Source of the DNA: Nemertoderma westbladi
Taxonomy: Eukaryota; Xenacoelomorpha; Nemertodermatida; Nemertodermatidae
Direction of reading: 5' to 3'
Assembly: GCA_032718475.1 (NCBI GenBank)
Contig: JAUCBJ010003267.1
Coordinates: 1-60,000 of the forward strand
Length of the DNA stretch: 60,000 nucleotides
The notes under the pieces were generated by a model. It worked only from the letters and a program-made list of their open reading frames with translations. It was not told where the DNA came from and did no database searches. Position numbers and translations under genes: made by a program. Positions 1-11,185 of the stretch are shown here, piece by piece (the first letter of the stretch is position 1; every line of letters starts with the position of its first letter).

Positions 1-849
1 TACTGGCTCCGATATATCGCGATATCGGTAAAGGAGATGAAGTTTGGGGTTTGCATTCAATTTCTGCAAATTTCTGTGCTCAGTGGTGCCAATTGGATGT
101 CTCCACGAGAAAGAGCACAAAATTTTAATTGAGAAGGCATTTTTTTATGATTATTGGACCTACTGATCAGTTTATAAGACAACTTCAAGTCTCCGGAATG
201 AAGACGGGACTCGAATAAGCGACTCTGCGGTCTTTGCGGGATTACACGGAATAGACTTATCGGTCATCGGAGATCTTCAAAATGTATAATCTCCAGTTCT
301 AGTGGTCGTACGAAGTTCGTTTTAGGCTCATTCGAAAGCTCTTTTCTTAGAGAACAAAGTTACCATTTGATTTAAGACAAAATGGTTGTAAAGCAACATA
401 ACATGAATTTGGGTAAAATATGCCTTGCAAATTTTGTTCAAGTTATGATTGCTCAGGCAGCTTTCAAGAGTTTGCCAAACCAAATGGTAACTTTGGTCTC
501 TGAGAAAAGAGCTTTCGAATGAGCCCAAAACGAACTTCGTACGACCACTAGAACTGGAGATTATACATTTTGAAGATCTCCGATGACCGATAAGTCTATT
601 CCGTGTAATCCCGCAAAGACCGCAGAGTCGCTTATTCGAGTCCCGTCTTCATTCCGGAGACTTGAAGTTGTCTTATAAACTGATCAGTAGGTCCAATAAT
701 CATAAAAAAATACTCTTCTCAATTAAAATTTTGTGCTCTTTCTCGTGGAGACATCCAATTAGCACCACTGAGCACAGAAATTTCAGAAATTGAATGCAAA
801 CCCCAAACTTCATCTCCTTTACCGATATCGCGATATATCGGAGCCAGTA
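1..849. repeat. Long perfect-register inverted repeat (foldback element), 373-bp arms
   Basis: Positions 1-373 are near-identical to the reverse complement of 477-849, with paired coordinates always summing to 850, so the arms have no net indels. The loop is 374-476 (103 nt) and itself shows weaker residual complementarity. The outer arm ends read TACTGGCTCC / GGAGCCAGTA. The left arm reaches the window edge, so the element may extend further left. Only scattered substitutions separate the arms. ORFs of 60-75 codons inside it are palindrome shadows. It could be a foldback/MITE-type transposon or a palindromic duplication; no target duplication can be tested because the left flank is missing. 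Confidence 0.9.
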
Positions 850-1090
850 TCTTCTATCCCAGATATCTCGAAAACTAAGCAAGATATGGGAAAACGGTTT
901 CCATATTTGGATTCAGCATGAAATTCTGCATCAGATAGGATATGTTTCAAAAATTCGACTTTTTGGTCAGAAAATGCGCTACCACCCCCCCCACCCCCCC
1001 CCCTTAACTGGCACCTTTTGAAGGATGTTTGTTTATGTTGAACGTCTCTATTTGCTGCAATATGTTCTATCTTTTAGTTGAAAGTCTTTT
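850..1090. other. Unique spacer with C-tract
   Basis: Non-repetitive DNA between the palindrome and satellite 1. It contains a broken poly-C tract near 985-1002. No gene is supported. Confidence 0.5.
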
Positions 1091-2910
1091 AGTGACCCCT
1101 GCTGATAGTTCATGTGTGACCCCTGCTGATAGTTCATGTGTGACCCCTGCTGATAGTTCATGTGTGACCCCTGCTGATAGTTCATGTGTGACCCCTGCTG
1201 ATAGTTCATGTGTGACCCCTGCTGATAGTTCATGTGTGACCCCAGCTGATAGTTCATGTGTGACCCCTGCTGATAGTTCATGTGTGACCCCCTGCTGATA
1301 GTTCATGTGTGATCCCTGCTGATAGTTCATGTGTGACCCCTGCTGATAGTTCATGTGTGACCCCTGCTGATAGTTCATGTGTGACCCCAGCTGATAGTTC
1401 ATGTGTGACCCCTGCTGATAGTTCATGTGTGACCCCTGCTGATAGTTCATGTGTGATCCCTGCTGATAGTTCATGTGTGACCCCTGCTGATAGTTCATGT
1501 GTGACCCCAGCTGATAGTTCATGTGTGACCCCTGCTGATAGTTCATGTGTGACCCCTGCTGATAGTTCATGTGTGACCCCTGCTGATAGTTCATGTGTGA
1601 CCCCTGCTGATAGTTCATGTGTGACCCCAGCTGATAGTTCATGTGTGACCCCTGCTGATAGTTCATGTGTGACCCCTGCTGATAGTTCATGTGTGACCCC
1701 TGCTGATAGTTCATGTGTGACCCCTGCTGATAGTTAATGTGTGACCCCTGCTGATAGTTCATGTGTGACCCCAGCTGATAGTTCATGTGTGACCCCTGCT
1801 GATAGTTCATGTGTGACCCCTGCTGATAGTTCATGTGTGACCCCTGCTGATAGTTCATGTGTGACCCCAGCTGATAGTTCATGTGTGACCCCTGCTGATA
1901 GTTCATGTGTGACCCCTGCTGATAGTTCATGTGTGATCCCTGCTGATAGTTCATGTGTGACCCCTGCTGATAGTTCATGTGTGACCCCTGCTGATAGTTC
2001 ATGTGTGACCCCTGCTGATAGTTCATGTGTGACCCCTGCTGATAGTTCATGTGTGACCCCTGCTGATAGTTAATGTGTGATCCCTGCTGATAGTTCATGT
2101 GTGACCCCTGCTGATAGTTCATGTGTGACCCCAGCTGATAGTTCATGTGTGACCCCTGCTGATAGTTCATGTGTGACCCATGCTGATAGTTCATGTGTGA
2201 TCCCTGCTGATGTGTGATCCCTGCTGATAGTTCATGTGTGACCCCAGCTGATAGTTCATGTGTGACCCCTGCTGATAGTTCATGTGCGACCCCTGCTGAT
2301 AGTTCATGTGTGACCCCTGCTGATAGTTCATGTGTGACCCATGCTGATAGTTCATGTGTGATCCCTGCTGATGTGTGATCCCTGCTGATAGTTCATGTGT
2401 GACCCCTGCTGATAGTTCATGTGTGACCCATGCTGATAGTTCATGTGCGACCCCTGCTGATAGTTCATGTGTGACCCCTGCTGATAGTTCATGTGTGACC
2501 CCTGCTGATAGTTCATGTGTGACCCCTGCTGATAGTTCATGTGTGACCCCTGCTGATAGTTCATGTGTGACCCCTGCTGATAGTTCATGTGTGATCCCTG
2601 CTGATAGTTCATGTGTGACCCCTGCTGATAGTTCATGTGTGACCCCTGCTGATAGTTCATGTGTGACCCCAGCTGATAGTTCATGTGTGACCCCTGCTGA
2701 TAGTTCATGTGTGACCCCTGCTGATAGTTCATGTGTGATCCCTGCTGATAGTTCATGTGTGACCCCTGCTGATAGTTCATGTGTGACCCCTGCTGATAGT
2801 TCATGTGTGACCCCTGCTGATAGTTCATGTGTGACCCCTGCTGATAGTTCATGTGTGACCCCTGCTGATAGTTCATGTGTGACCCCTGCTGATAGTTCAT
2901 GTGTGACCCC
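1091..2910. repeat. Satellite 1: 24-bp tandem array, about 75 copies
   Basis: Head-to-tail 24-bp monomers built from TGACCCCTGCTGATAG followed by TTCATGTG. Main variants are CCAGCTG for CCTGCTG, GATCCC for GACCCC, and GCGACC. Because 24 is divisible by 3, each strand stays open over long stretches (plus: an octapeptide containing TPADSSCV; minus: one containing HMNYQQGS). These are not credible genes: they lack flanking signals and exist on both strands. Shortened monomers near 2206 and 2370 lie in two copies of a block about 160 bp apart, a small higher-order repeat. Confidence 0.97.
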
Positions 2911-3189
2911 CTAACAGTAAAAAAAAGCAAAATAATCTGAGTTTTAAATTTCCAAGTCCAATTTCCAATTCAGTTTTAATGTCAGCCAATATTTAAATAA
3001 AAATCAATAAAAGGGATAAAATATATAAAAAAAAGCCAAATATTTTTTCAGCCAAATATTTAAAGTTTAGCAACAAAAAACCTCGTACAATAAATACAAT
3101 GCCTAGAGTTTAGTGAAGAAAACAAATAAATTAATTTGCAAAAAAACATATATATTTTTACTGCGATGATTTAAAATAGATCTTAGTGA
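2911..3189. other. AT-rich unique spacer
   Basis: AT-rich DNA with A-tracts after the last satellite 1 monomer. No ORF, RNA gene or repeat is recognised. Confidence 0.5.
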
Positions 3190-3555
3190 GTTATAAATAT
3201 GTGACGTCACTCGTCATTGTTCTATAAAAGCGACAGGAAGTAGCATGACGTCACTTACTACAAACAATATTAAGTACCATGTCGTCATCGTTTAACACCG
3301 GATGTACGTTAGACGAAGCAGTAAGCAGCACTTTTATGCAAACACGCTACAGGAAGCAGCATGACGTCATCGTTTTCGTGTCCCGGGATTGGTTGCTTTT
3401 AATCGGCCAGTCTTTGCGTTGCTAGGTACTATTCGCGTCTGGGTTGACGGCTGTTTGCCGGGCTTACGAGCGGAATGCTGGGTGCCGCCGGTAGAGGTCG
3501 ACTTGGCTTGCAGCTTAGAGGTTGTCGGTGACTGAATAGAGCCAACAGCCTGGAT
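3190..3555 (+). promoter_or_regulatory. Promoter-like segment with three CREs, TATA and CCAAT motifs
   Basis: Three perfect palindromic cAMP-response elements TGACGTCA lie at 3202, 3246 and 3362. A TATAAAAG is at 3232-3239, and ATTGGTTG (inverted CCAAT) lies near 3389. Two of the CREs sit in duplicated contexts (ACAGGAAG-AGCATGACGTCA). Downstream, to about 3520, the DNA is CpG- and GC-rich, unlike its AT-rich left flank. CRE is the binding site of CREB/ATF factors. That this is a working promoter is inference. No first exon is identified, because satellite 2 begins at about 3556. Confidence 0.4.
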
Positions 3556-6500
3556 CTAAACGTATAAAATACTGTGTTACGCCGCTAGGTGGGGGGGGGG
3601 GGGGGCAGGTAAACGTATAAAATACTGTGTTACGCCGCTAGGGGGGCAGGTAAACGTATACAATACTGTGTTACGCCTCTAGGGGGCAAGTAAACGTATA
3701 AAATACTGTGTGACGCCTCTAGAGGGGCAGGTAAACGTATAAAATACTGTGTTACGCCGTTAGGTGGGGGGCAGGTAAACGTATAAAATACTGTGTCACG
3801 CCTCTAGGGGGGCAGGTAAACGTATAAAATACTGTGTTACGCCTCTAGGGGGGCAGGCAAACCTATAAAATACTGTGTTACGCCTCTAGGGGGAGGGGGA
3901 GGTAAACGTATACAATACTGTGTTACGCCTCTAGAGGGGGGCAGGTAAACGTATATAATACTGTGTTACGCCTCTAGGGGGGGCAGGTAAACGTATAAAA
4001 TACTGTGTTACGCCTCTAGGGGGCAGGTAAACGTATAAAATACTGTGTTACGCCGCTAGGGGGGCAGGTAAACGTATAAAATACTGTGTTACGCCTCTAG
4101 GGGGGCAGGCAAACCTATAAAATACTGTGTTACGCCTCTAGGGGGAGGGGGAGGTAAACGTATACAATACTGTGTTACGCCTCTAGAGGGGGGCAGGTAA
4201 ACGTATATAATACTGTGTTACGCCTCTAGGGGGGGCAGGTAAACGTATAAAATACTGTGTTAGGCCTCTAGGGGGCAGGTAAACGTATAAAATACTGTGT
4301 TACGCCTCTAGGGGGAGGGGGAGGTAAACGTATACAATACTGTGTTACGCCTCTAGAGGGGGGCAGGTAAACGTATATAATACTGTGTTAGGCCTCTAGG
4401 GGGGGCAGGTAAACGTATAAAATAATGTGTTACGCCTCTAGGGGGGCAGGTAAACGTATAAAATACTGTGTTACGCCTCTAGGGGGGGCAGGTAAACGTA
4501 TAAAATAATGTGTTACGCCTCTAGGGGGGCAGGTAAACGTATAAAATACTGTGTTACGCCTCTAGGTGGGGGGGGGGGGGGGGCAGGTAAACCTATAAAA
4601 TACTGTGTTACGCCTCTAGGGGGAGGGGGAGGTAAACGTATACAATACTGTGTTACGCCTCTAGAGGGGGGCAGGTAAACGTATATAATACTGTGTTAGG
4701 CCTCTAGGGGGCAGGTAAACGTATAAAATACTGTGTTACGCCTCTAGGGGGGCAGGTAAACGTATAAAATACTGTGTTACGCCTCTAGGGGAGGGGGAGG
4801 TAAACGTATAAAATACTGTGTTAGGCCTCTAGGGGGCAGGTAAACGTATAAAATACTGTGTTACGCCTCTAGGGGGGGCAGGTAAACGTATAAAATAATG
4901 TGTTACGCCTCTAGGGGGGCAGGTAAACGTATAAAATACTGTGTTACGCCTCTAGGGGGGGCAGGTAAACGTATAAAATAATGTGGTACGCCTCTAGGGG
5001 GGCAGGTAAACGTATAAAATACTGTGTTACGCCTCTAGGGGGGCAGGTAAACGTATAAAATAATGTGTTACGCCTCTAGGGGGGCAGGTAAACGTATAAA
5101 ATAATGTGTTACGCCTCTAGGGGGGCAGGTAAACGTATAAAATACTGTGTTACGCCTCTAGGGGGTACAGGTAAACGTATAAAATACTGTGTTACGCCTC
5201 TAGGGGGTACAGGTAAACCTATAAAATACTGTGTTACGCCTCTAGGGGGAGGGGGAGGTAAACGTATACAATACTGTGTTACGCCTCTAGAGGGGGGCAG
5301 GTAAACGTATATAATACTGTGTTAGGCCTCTAGGGGGCAGGTAAACGTATAAAATACTGTGTTACGCCTCTAGGGGGGCAGGTAAACGTATATAATACTG
5401 TGTTACGCCGCTAGGGGGGCAGGTAAACGTATAAAATACTGTGTTACGCCTCTAGGAGGGGCAGGTAAACGTATATAATACTGTGTTACGCCGCTAGGGG
5501 GGCAGGTAAACGTATAAAATACTGTGTTACGCCTCTAGGGGGGGGCAGGTAAACGTACACAATACTGTGTTACGCCTCTAGGGGGTACAGGTAAACCTAT
5601 AAAATACTGTGTTACGCCTCTAGGGGGGCAGGCAAACCTATAAAATACTGTGTTACGCCTCTAGGGGATACAGGTAAACCTATAAAATACTGTGTTACGC
5701 CTCTAGGGGGTACAGGTAAACCTATAAAATACTGTGTTACGCCTCTAGGGGGAGGGGGAGGTAAACGTATAAAATACTGTGTTACGCCTCTAGGGGGTAC
5801 AGGTAAACCTATAAAATACTGTGTTACGCCTCTAGGGGGTACAGGTAAACCTATAAAATACTGTGTTACGCCTCTAGGGGGTACAGGTAAACCTATAAAA
5901 TACTGTGTTACGCCTCTAGGGGGAGGGGGAGGTAAACGTATACAATACTGTGTTACGCCTCTAGAGGGGGGCAGGTAAACGTATATAATACTGTGTTAGG
6001 CCTCTAGGGGGCAGGTAAACGTATAAAATACTGTGTTACGCCTCTAGGGGGGCAGGTAAACGTATATAATACTGTGTTACGCCGCTAGGGGGGCAGGTAA
6101 ACGTATATAATACTGTGTTACGCCTCTAGGAGGGGCAGGTAAACGTATATAATACTGTGTTAGGCCTCTAGGGGGCAGGTAAACCTATAAAATACTGTGT
6201 TACGCCTCTAGGGGGTACAGGTAAACCTATAAAATACTGTGTTACGCCTCTAGGGGGGCAGGCAAACCTATAAAATACTGTGTTACGCCTCTAGGGGGTA
6301 CAGGTAAACCTATAAAATACTGTGTTACGCCTCTAGGGGGTACAGGTAAACCTATAAAATACTGTGTTACGCCTCTAGGGGGTACAGGTAAACCTATAAA
6401 ATACTGTGTTACGCCTCTAGGGGGTACAGGTAAACCTATAAAATACTGTGTTACGCCTCTAGGGGGTACAGGTAAACCTATAAAATACTGTGTTACGCCT

Positions 6501-7914
6501 CTAGGGGGTACAGGTAAACCTATAAAATACTGTGTTACGCCTCTAGGGGGTACAGGTAAACCTATAAAATACTGTGTTACGCCTCTAGGGGGGCAGGCAA
6601 ACCTATAAAATACTGTGTTACGCCTCTAGGGGGTACAGGTAAACCTATAAAATACTGTGTTACGCCTCTAGGGGGTACAGGTAAACCTATAAAATACTGT
6701 GTTACGCCTCTAGGGGGTACAGGTAAACCTATAAAATACTGTGTTACGCCTCTAGGGGGTACAGGTAAACCTATAAAATACTGTGTTACGCCTCTAGGGG
6801 GGCAGGCAAACCTATAAAATACTGTGTTACGCCTCTAGGGGGTACAGGTAAACCTATAAAATACTGTGTTACGCCTCTAGGGGGGCAGGCAAACCTATAA
6901 AATACTGTGTTACGCCTCTAGGGGGTACAGGTAAACCTATAAAATACTGTGTTACGCCTCTAGGGGGTACAGGTAAACCTATAAAATACTGTGTTACGCC
7001 TCTAGGGGGTACAGGTAAACCTATAAAATACTGTGTTACGCCTCTAGGGGGTACAGGTAAACCTATAAAATACTGTGTTACGCCTCTAGGGGGTACAGGT
7101 AAACCTATAAAATACTGTGTTACGCCTCTAGGGGGTACAGGTAAACCTATAAAATACTGTGTTACGCCTCTAGGGGGTACAGGTAAACCTATAAAATACT
7201 GTGTTACGCCTCTAGGGGGTACAGGTAAACCTATAAAATACTGTGTTACGCCTCTAGGGGGTACAGGTAAACCTATAAAATACTGTGTTACGCCTCTAGG
7301 GGGTACAGGTAAACCTATAAAATACTGTGTTACGCCTCTAGGGGGGCAGGCAAACCTATAAAATACTGTGTTACGCCTCTAGGGGGTACAGGTAAACCTA
7401 TAAAATACTGTGTTACGCCTCTAGGGGGTACAGGTAAACCTATAAAATACTGTGTTACGCCTCTAGGGGGTACAGGTAAACCTATAAAATACTGTGTTAC
7501 GCCTCTAGGGGGTACAGGTAAACCTATAAAATACTGTGTTACGCCTCTAGGGGGGCAGGCAAACCTATAAAATACTGTGTTACGCCTCTAGGGGGTACAG
7601 GTAAACCTATAAAATACTGTGTTACGCCTCTAGGGGGAGGGGGAGGTAAACGTATACAATACTGTGTTACGCCTCTAGAGGGGGGCAGGTAAACGTATAT
7701 AATACTGTGTTAGGCCTCTAGGGGGCAGGTAAACGTATAAAATACTGTGTTACGCCTCTAGGGGGGCAGGTAAACGTATATAATACTGTGTTACGCCGCT
7801 AGGGGGGCAGGTAAACGTATAAAATACTGTGTTACGCCTCTAGGGGGGCAGGTAAACGTATATAATACTGTGTTACGCCTCTAGGAGGGGCAGGTAAACG
7901 TATATAATACTGTG
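3556..7914. repeat. Satellite 2, left block (about 37-45 bp monomer)
   Basis: About 105 head-to-tail monomers containing GTAAACGTATAAAATACTGT, then GTTACGCCTCTAGG, then a G-run of variable length (5 to about 17 G). Subtypes differ at CGTATAAAAT / CGTATACAAT / CGTATATAAT / CCTATAAAAT and at GGGGCAG / GGGTACAG / GGGAGGGGGAG. From about 6180 to 7620 the 42-bp GGGTACAG subtype is nearly uniform. The left half shows a higher-order block of several subtypes repeated at about 3840, 4095, 4600, 5230 and 5920. LINE-1x is inserted at its right edge. Confidence 0.97.
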
Positions 7915-8060
7915 ATAGTGAGTATGTTGTGTATTAATCGCTCACTCTGCTATACTTACTGCTGTACTGACGGACTGAGGCTGACAGATAGCAGACACCT
8001 TGGCGCCAATATTAGGATCCTTGGCTGCGGTTTTGGTTTTTTGGTTTTTGGGTTTTGGAA

Positions 8061-10136
8061 ATGGGGAGGTGTTGTGGGTGCAATAACTTGACTGGCAAAT
8101 GCAAGACATGCGTTTGCGCTCACGCCAAGCGGGCCTGCGAAAAGTGTGGTCCGGGGACAACAGGGCGGTGCGAAAACCCCTTCGGAACCGGCCAATCCTG
8201 TTCTCAGCCGACAGCGGCAGCGTTGTCAACAGTTGACTGTCAGGTGGCGCCTGCACGCATATCTTCCTCGCAACCGTTGGATCTGAATGTTACCTCTCCA
8301 GATGATACCCTAACGGATCTAGACTATACTCTCGGTCCAAACGGGGCCGATCAACCCGACATCACGGCGCCTGATGCTGGGGTGACCGAGGTCGTGGGAT
8401 CCACAGAGGAGTTGAATGGCGCCGAACTGTCTACAGCGCCGCCAACAAGTGCAGCCTCGTCTACAGCGCCCCCGACCGGCGCTGCCTCGGCTACAGCGCC
8501 CCCGACAGGCGCCGCCTCGTCTACCGCGCCCCCGACAGGCGCCGCCTCGGCTACAGCGCCCCCGACAGGCGCCGCCACGTCTACAGCGCCACCGGCGGGC
8601 GCCACCTCGGCCACAGCGCCCCCGACAGGCGCCGCCTCGTCTACTGCGCCCCCGACAGGCGCCGCCTCGGATACAGCGCCCCCAACAGCCGCCGCCTCGT
8701 CTACAGTGCCCCCGACAGTTGCCTCCTCGTCCACAGCGCCCACGACAGGCGCCGCCTTTCCTAGCCCACTATCTAAGTCCTGGCCCCCATGTAATACTGC
8801 ATCACAGAATTATGGACCCCACGCGGACCCAGACGAACTCATGTCAAGAGCATTTGGCGCCACACTTGTGGGCAAAGGGACCCCACCTGATGGGCTAATG
8901 GATCAATGGCGACGGATAACCCAACTAAAAGGGTCTAAATATCGACTGCCCGGAGGCGCTATAGGGCGGGATGTAGTCTCGCTCTTGGACGCAGAGGCCA
9001 AGGCCTTTGTTTCCGGTCTGAACCACAATGCGACCAACGCTCGCTCTGAGAGACTACTACTAGCCGACTCCCTCATCCTACACCGCGATCCGAAGGTAAC
9101 CAAGGCCGCAGACATACGACGGCTAATAAGCCGGAGGTTGGGGATGTGGCGCTCCAGCCAGGTAGAGATGTTGGTCGTCGAGGCTGAACGCTGCTCACTG
9201 CGAATTGGCTCCAACAGGCGATCAACCACGAAGTCGAACCAGCAGGAAAAAGAACAGACCATTCGAATTTTCTCTAGGCTCATGATGGAAGGGAAGGTAA
9301 GGAGTGCTGTTCGCTGGGTCACGGGGCGTGAGACCGGTAGTGTTCTAGATCCGGAATCGGAAATCGAAGTAAACCAACAGCGGGTGAGAGTCCTTGATGT
9401 TCTCAGCGAGAAGCATCCATCAGCAGCTGCACCCAAAGCCGAGGCCTTATTAGTGTGTGATGATGAGTTGCCACTTCGGGTTGATGTCGAGATCACAGCC
9501 GCGCACATAGAGTCGACAGCGCGGCGACTGAAAGGGAGTGGTGGGCCAGCCGGTAGCGACTCAACACGCTGGCGGGACTACCTTATCCGGTATGGGGCAC
9601 ATAGCCAGCGTTTACGCGAATCTATTGCCTCTATTGCGTGTTCACTTGCTAACAGTGTAGTGCCATGGGAATCAGTTCGGTCGCTGATGGCTAGCAGACT
9701 TATTGCCCTCGATAAGTGCCCCGGGGTTAGGCCCATAGGCATAGGGGAGTGCCTCCGCCGAATCTTGGGTAGATCAATGGCAGAAGCAACTGGAGATGAT
9801 GTCACCACTACGTGTGGCGCAGAGCAGTTATCTGCGGGCGTGATGGCAGGTGTGGAGGCCGGGGTACATTCAATGCGCTCGGTCTTCGACGAACATAGTG
9901 AGGATGGATGGGGCATTATTATGGTTGATGCAGCTAATGCCTTCAATTCGCTGAACCGAGTCGCAGCCTTGTGGAACGTCAGGCAGCTGTGGCCTCGATG
10001 TTCAATGTTTCTCTTCAACTGTTACCGTGGACACAGCATTCTGACAATAAAGGGAACCGATGCTGTGCTGTTCAGCGAAGAGGGTGTAACACAAGGAGAT
10101 CCTTTAGCTATGCCTTTTTACGCTTCAGGCATCTAG
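8061..10136 (+). pseudogene. LINE-1x ORF, 5' part: Cys-rich domain and RT fingers/palm to motif B
   Basis: The ATG at 8061 is preferred; the frame is open from a TTG six bases earlier. Residues 4-40 form a dense Cys cluster (CCGC, CKTC, CEKC spacing), probably a zinc-binding nucleic-acid domain. Residues of roughly 120-230 are a 10-residue Pro/Ala/Thr repeat (TAPPTGAAS type) encoded by a 30-bp minisatellite. The RT region follows: the motif A aspartate lies in MVDAANAF (D at codon 623) and motif B is GVTQGDPLAM (about codons 674-683). The frame ends at 10134-10136, inside the RT and before the FADD motif, because foreign DNA begins there. It is a broken gene of a mobile element, not a host gene. 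Confidence 0.85.
8430..8760 (+). repeat. Coding 30-bp minisatellite in LINE-1x
   Basis: About eleven imperfect 30-bp units (core ACAGCGCCCCCGACAGGCGC) encode ten-residue Pro/Thr/Ala/Ser units. It stays in frame and links the Cys-rich domain to the RT, probably as a flexible low-complexity linker. Confidence 0.85.
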
Positions 10137-11185
10137 TTAGCTCTTACATCTAGTTAGTATAATAAATCTGGTAATTGGGTACCCGAGGTGTAAATGCCAT
10201 TTATTTGCACTTGCACTGTTGTAACCCATGCACTGCAATATTGTTCCATAATTCTAAATAAAATGCTCACGCAAAATGCAATATTTTTACTCTCGGTATT
10301 TTTCAACACTGGATGTTTTTACTCTCGATATTTTTCAACACTCGATATTTTTCAACACTCGATATTTTTACTCTCGATATTTTTCAACACTCGATATTTT
10401 TACTCTCGATATTTTTCAACACTCGATATTTTTACTCTCGATATTTTTAAACACTCGAAATTTTTCAACACTCGATATTTTTCAACACTCGTTATTTTCT
10501 ATATTTTTCATCTCGCGTTATTTTTACTCTCGATATTTTTACTCCCGTTAATTTCACTCTCGATATTTTTCACCATTACCAATGAAATTAGTTAAAGAAT
10601 CATGAAAATTTGGGGGAAATGAAAAGATTTAAGAACTTTGTCAACATTTTTTTTACGTAATAATTGGCCAGAATTCTAAAAAGTTACCAATGGTCACTGA
10701 TCAAACGCATCGTAAGACAGACACAAAGACATGGTATTATATGCCCCACCCAAAGTTCTCTACACATATTTTTGAAGGAACATGTCGCTTGCCCCAAAAT
10801 TACTTGTAACTCAACTTACCGTGAATTGGTCTGTAACTACAGTATCAGTTGGCATGTAACATACACGAAGTGGGGCCTTCGCGCAGCACGTGACTTAAAT
10901 TTAATTTAAGTACTAATTCGAAAGTATTACTGTATTAGCAAATTTTAAGCAGATTTCGCCTAATCACTTTTTACCTCTTTCATTTCTATTCAGACATTTC
11001 TGACTCTAGCGGTATAGTGAGAACTGAAGATGGATTAGGGTCTCCAGCCCCACAAAGACACAGCCTATGGATGTGATGTACATACGTACATCGGCCAAGT
11101 TTCATCTTGAATAACGGATAACGAAATGAGAGACGGATCTCACTTTCAGAAATTTCGTCGTATAGCGGCAGACCGATGCTGTAAG
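10134..11185. mobile_element. 1,052-bp AT-rich insert splitting the LINE-1x RT
   Basis: RT motif B lies just upstream in frame and the FADD motif just downstream. The codon ATC is present on both sides (10131-10133 and 11186-11188), consistent with a 3-bp target duplication. Removing the insert plus one ATC would bring both halves into one frame. The insert contains CATCTAGTTAG twice near its left end and a minisatellite at 10283-10570. The ends show only a weak inverted match (left CTCTTACATC; reverse complement of the right end, CTTACAGCATC). No transposase is seen; a non-autonomous DNA transposon is the most likely explanation. Confidence 0.7.
10283..10570. repeat. ATTTTT(A/C)-rich minisatellite (15/17-bp units)
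   Basis: Alternating units ATTTTTCAACACTCGAT (17 bp) and ATTTTTACTCTCGAT (15 bp), about 17 copies, lie inside the insert that splits LINE-1x. ORFs through it are low-complexity artefacts. Confidence 0.9.

Noticed and set aside
1029-2930. Long ORFs with octapeptide repeats on both strands of satellite 1
   Set aside because: They are a consequence of a 24-bp period divisible by 3; both strands are open, and no start context, signal or flanking coding sequence supports a protein.
3380-3540. A ~55-codon open frame in the CpG-rich segment
   Set aside because: No ATG, no recognisable peptide and no splice donor at the end; it is kept only as part of the promoter-like segment.
5104-5304. 66-codon ORF in satellite 2
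   Set aside because: It arises from 42-bp units (divisible by 3) and breaks as soon as the unit length changes.
3556-7914. CRISPR-like array (also considered for 1091-2910, 18563-21117 and 24646-50304)
   Set aside because: The units are directly head-to-tail with no unique spacers, and there are no cas-like genes; these are eukaryotic satellites.
8351-8743. 130-codon antisense ORF and 160-codon alternate-frame ORF over the LINE-1x repeat
   Set aside because: They are shadows of the 30-bp coding minisatellite in other frames.
10194-10595. 133- and 91-codon ORFs rich in Phe/Ser/Leu
   Set aside because: They are the translation of the ATTTTT-type minisatellite inside the insert; no conserved content.
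10134-11185. Spliceosomal intron explanation for the LINE-1x interruption
   Set aside because: The boundaries are ATC|TAG...AAG|ATC, with no GT/AG ends, and the ATC duplication favours insertion.
10134-11185. Helitron insertion explanation
   Set aside because: The minus-strand ends come close to A-TC...CTAG-T but are off by one base, and no terminal hairpin is present.
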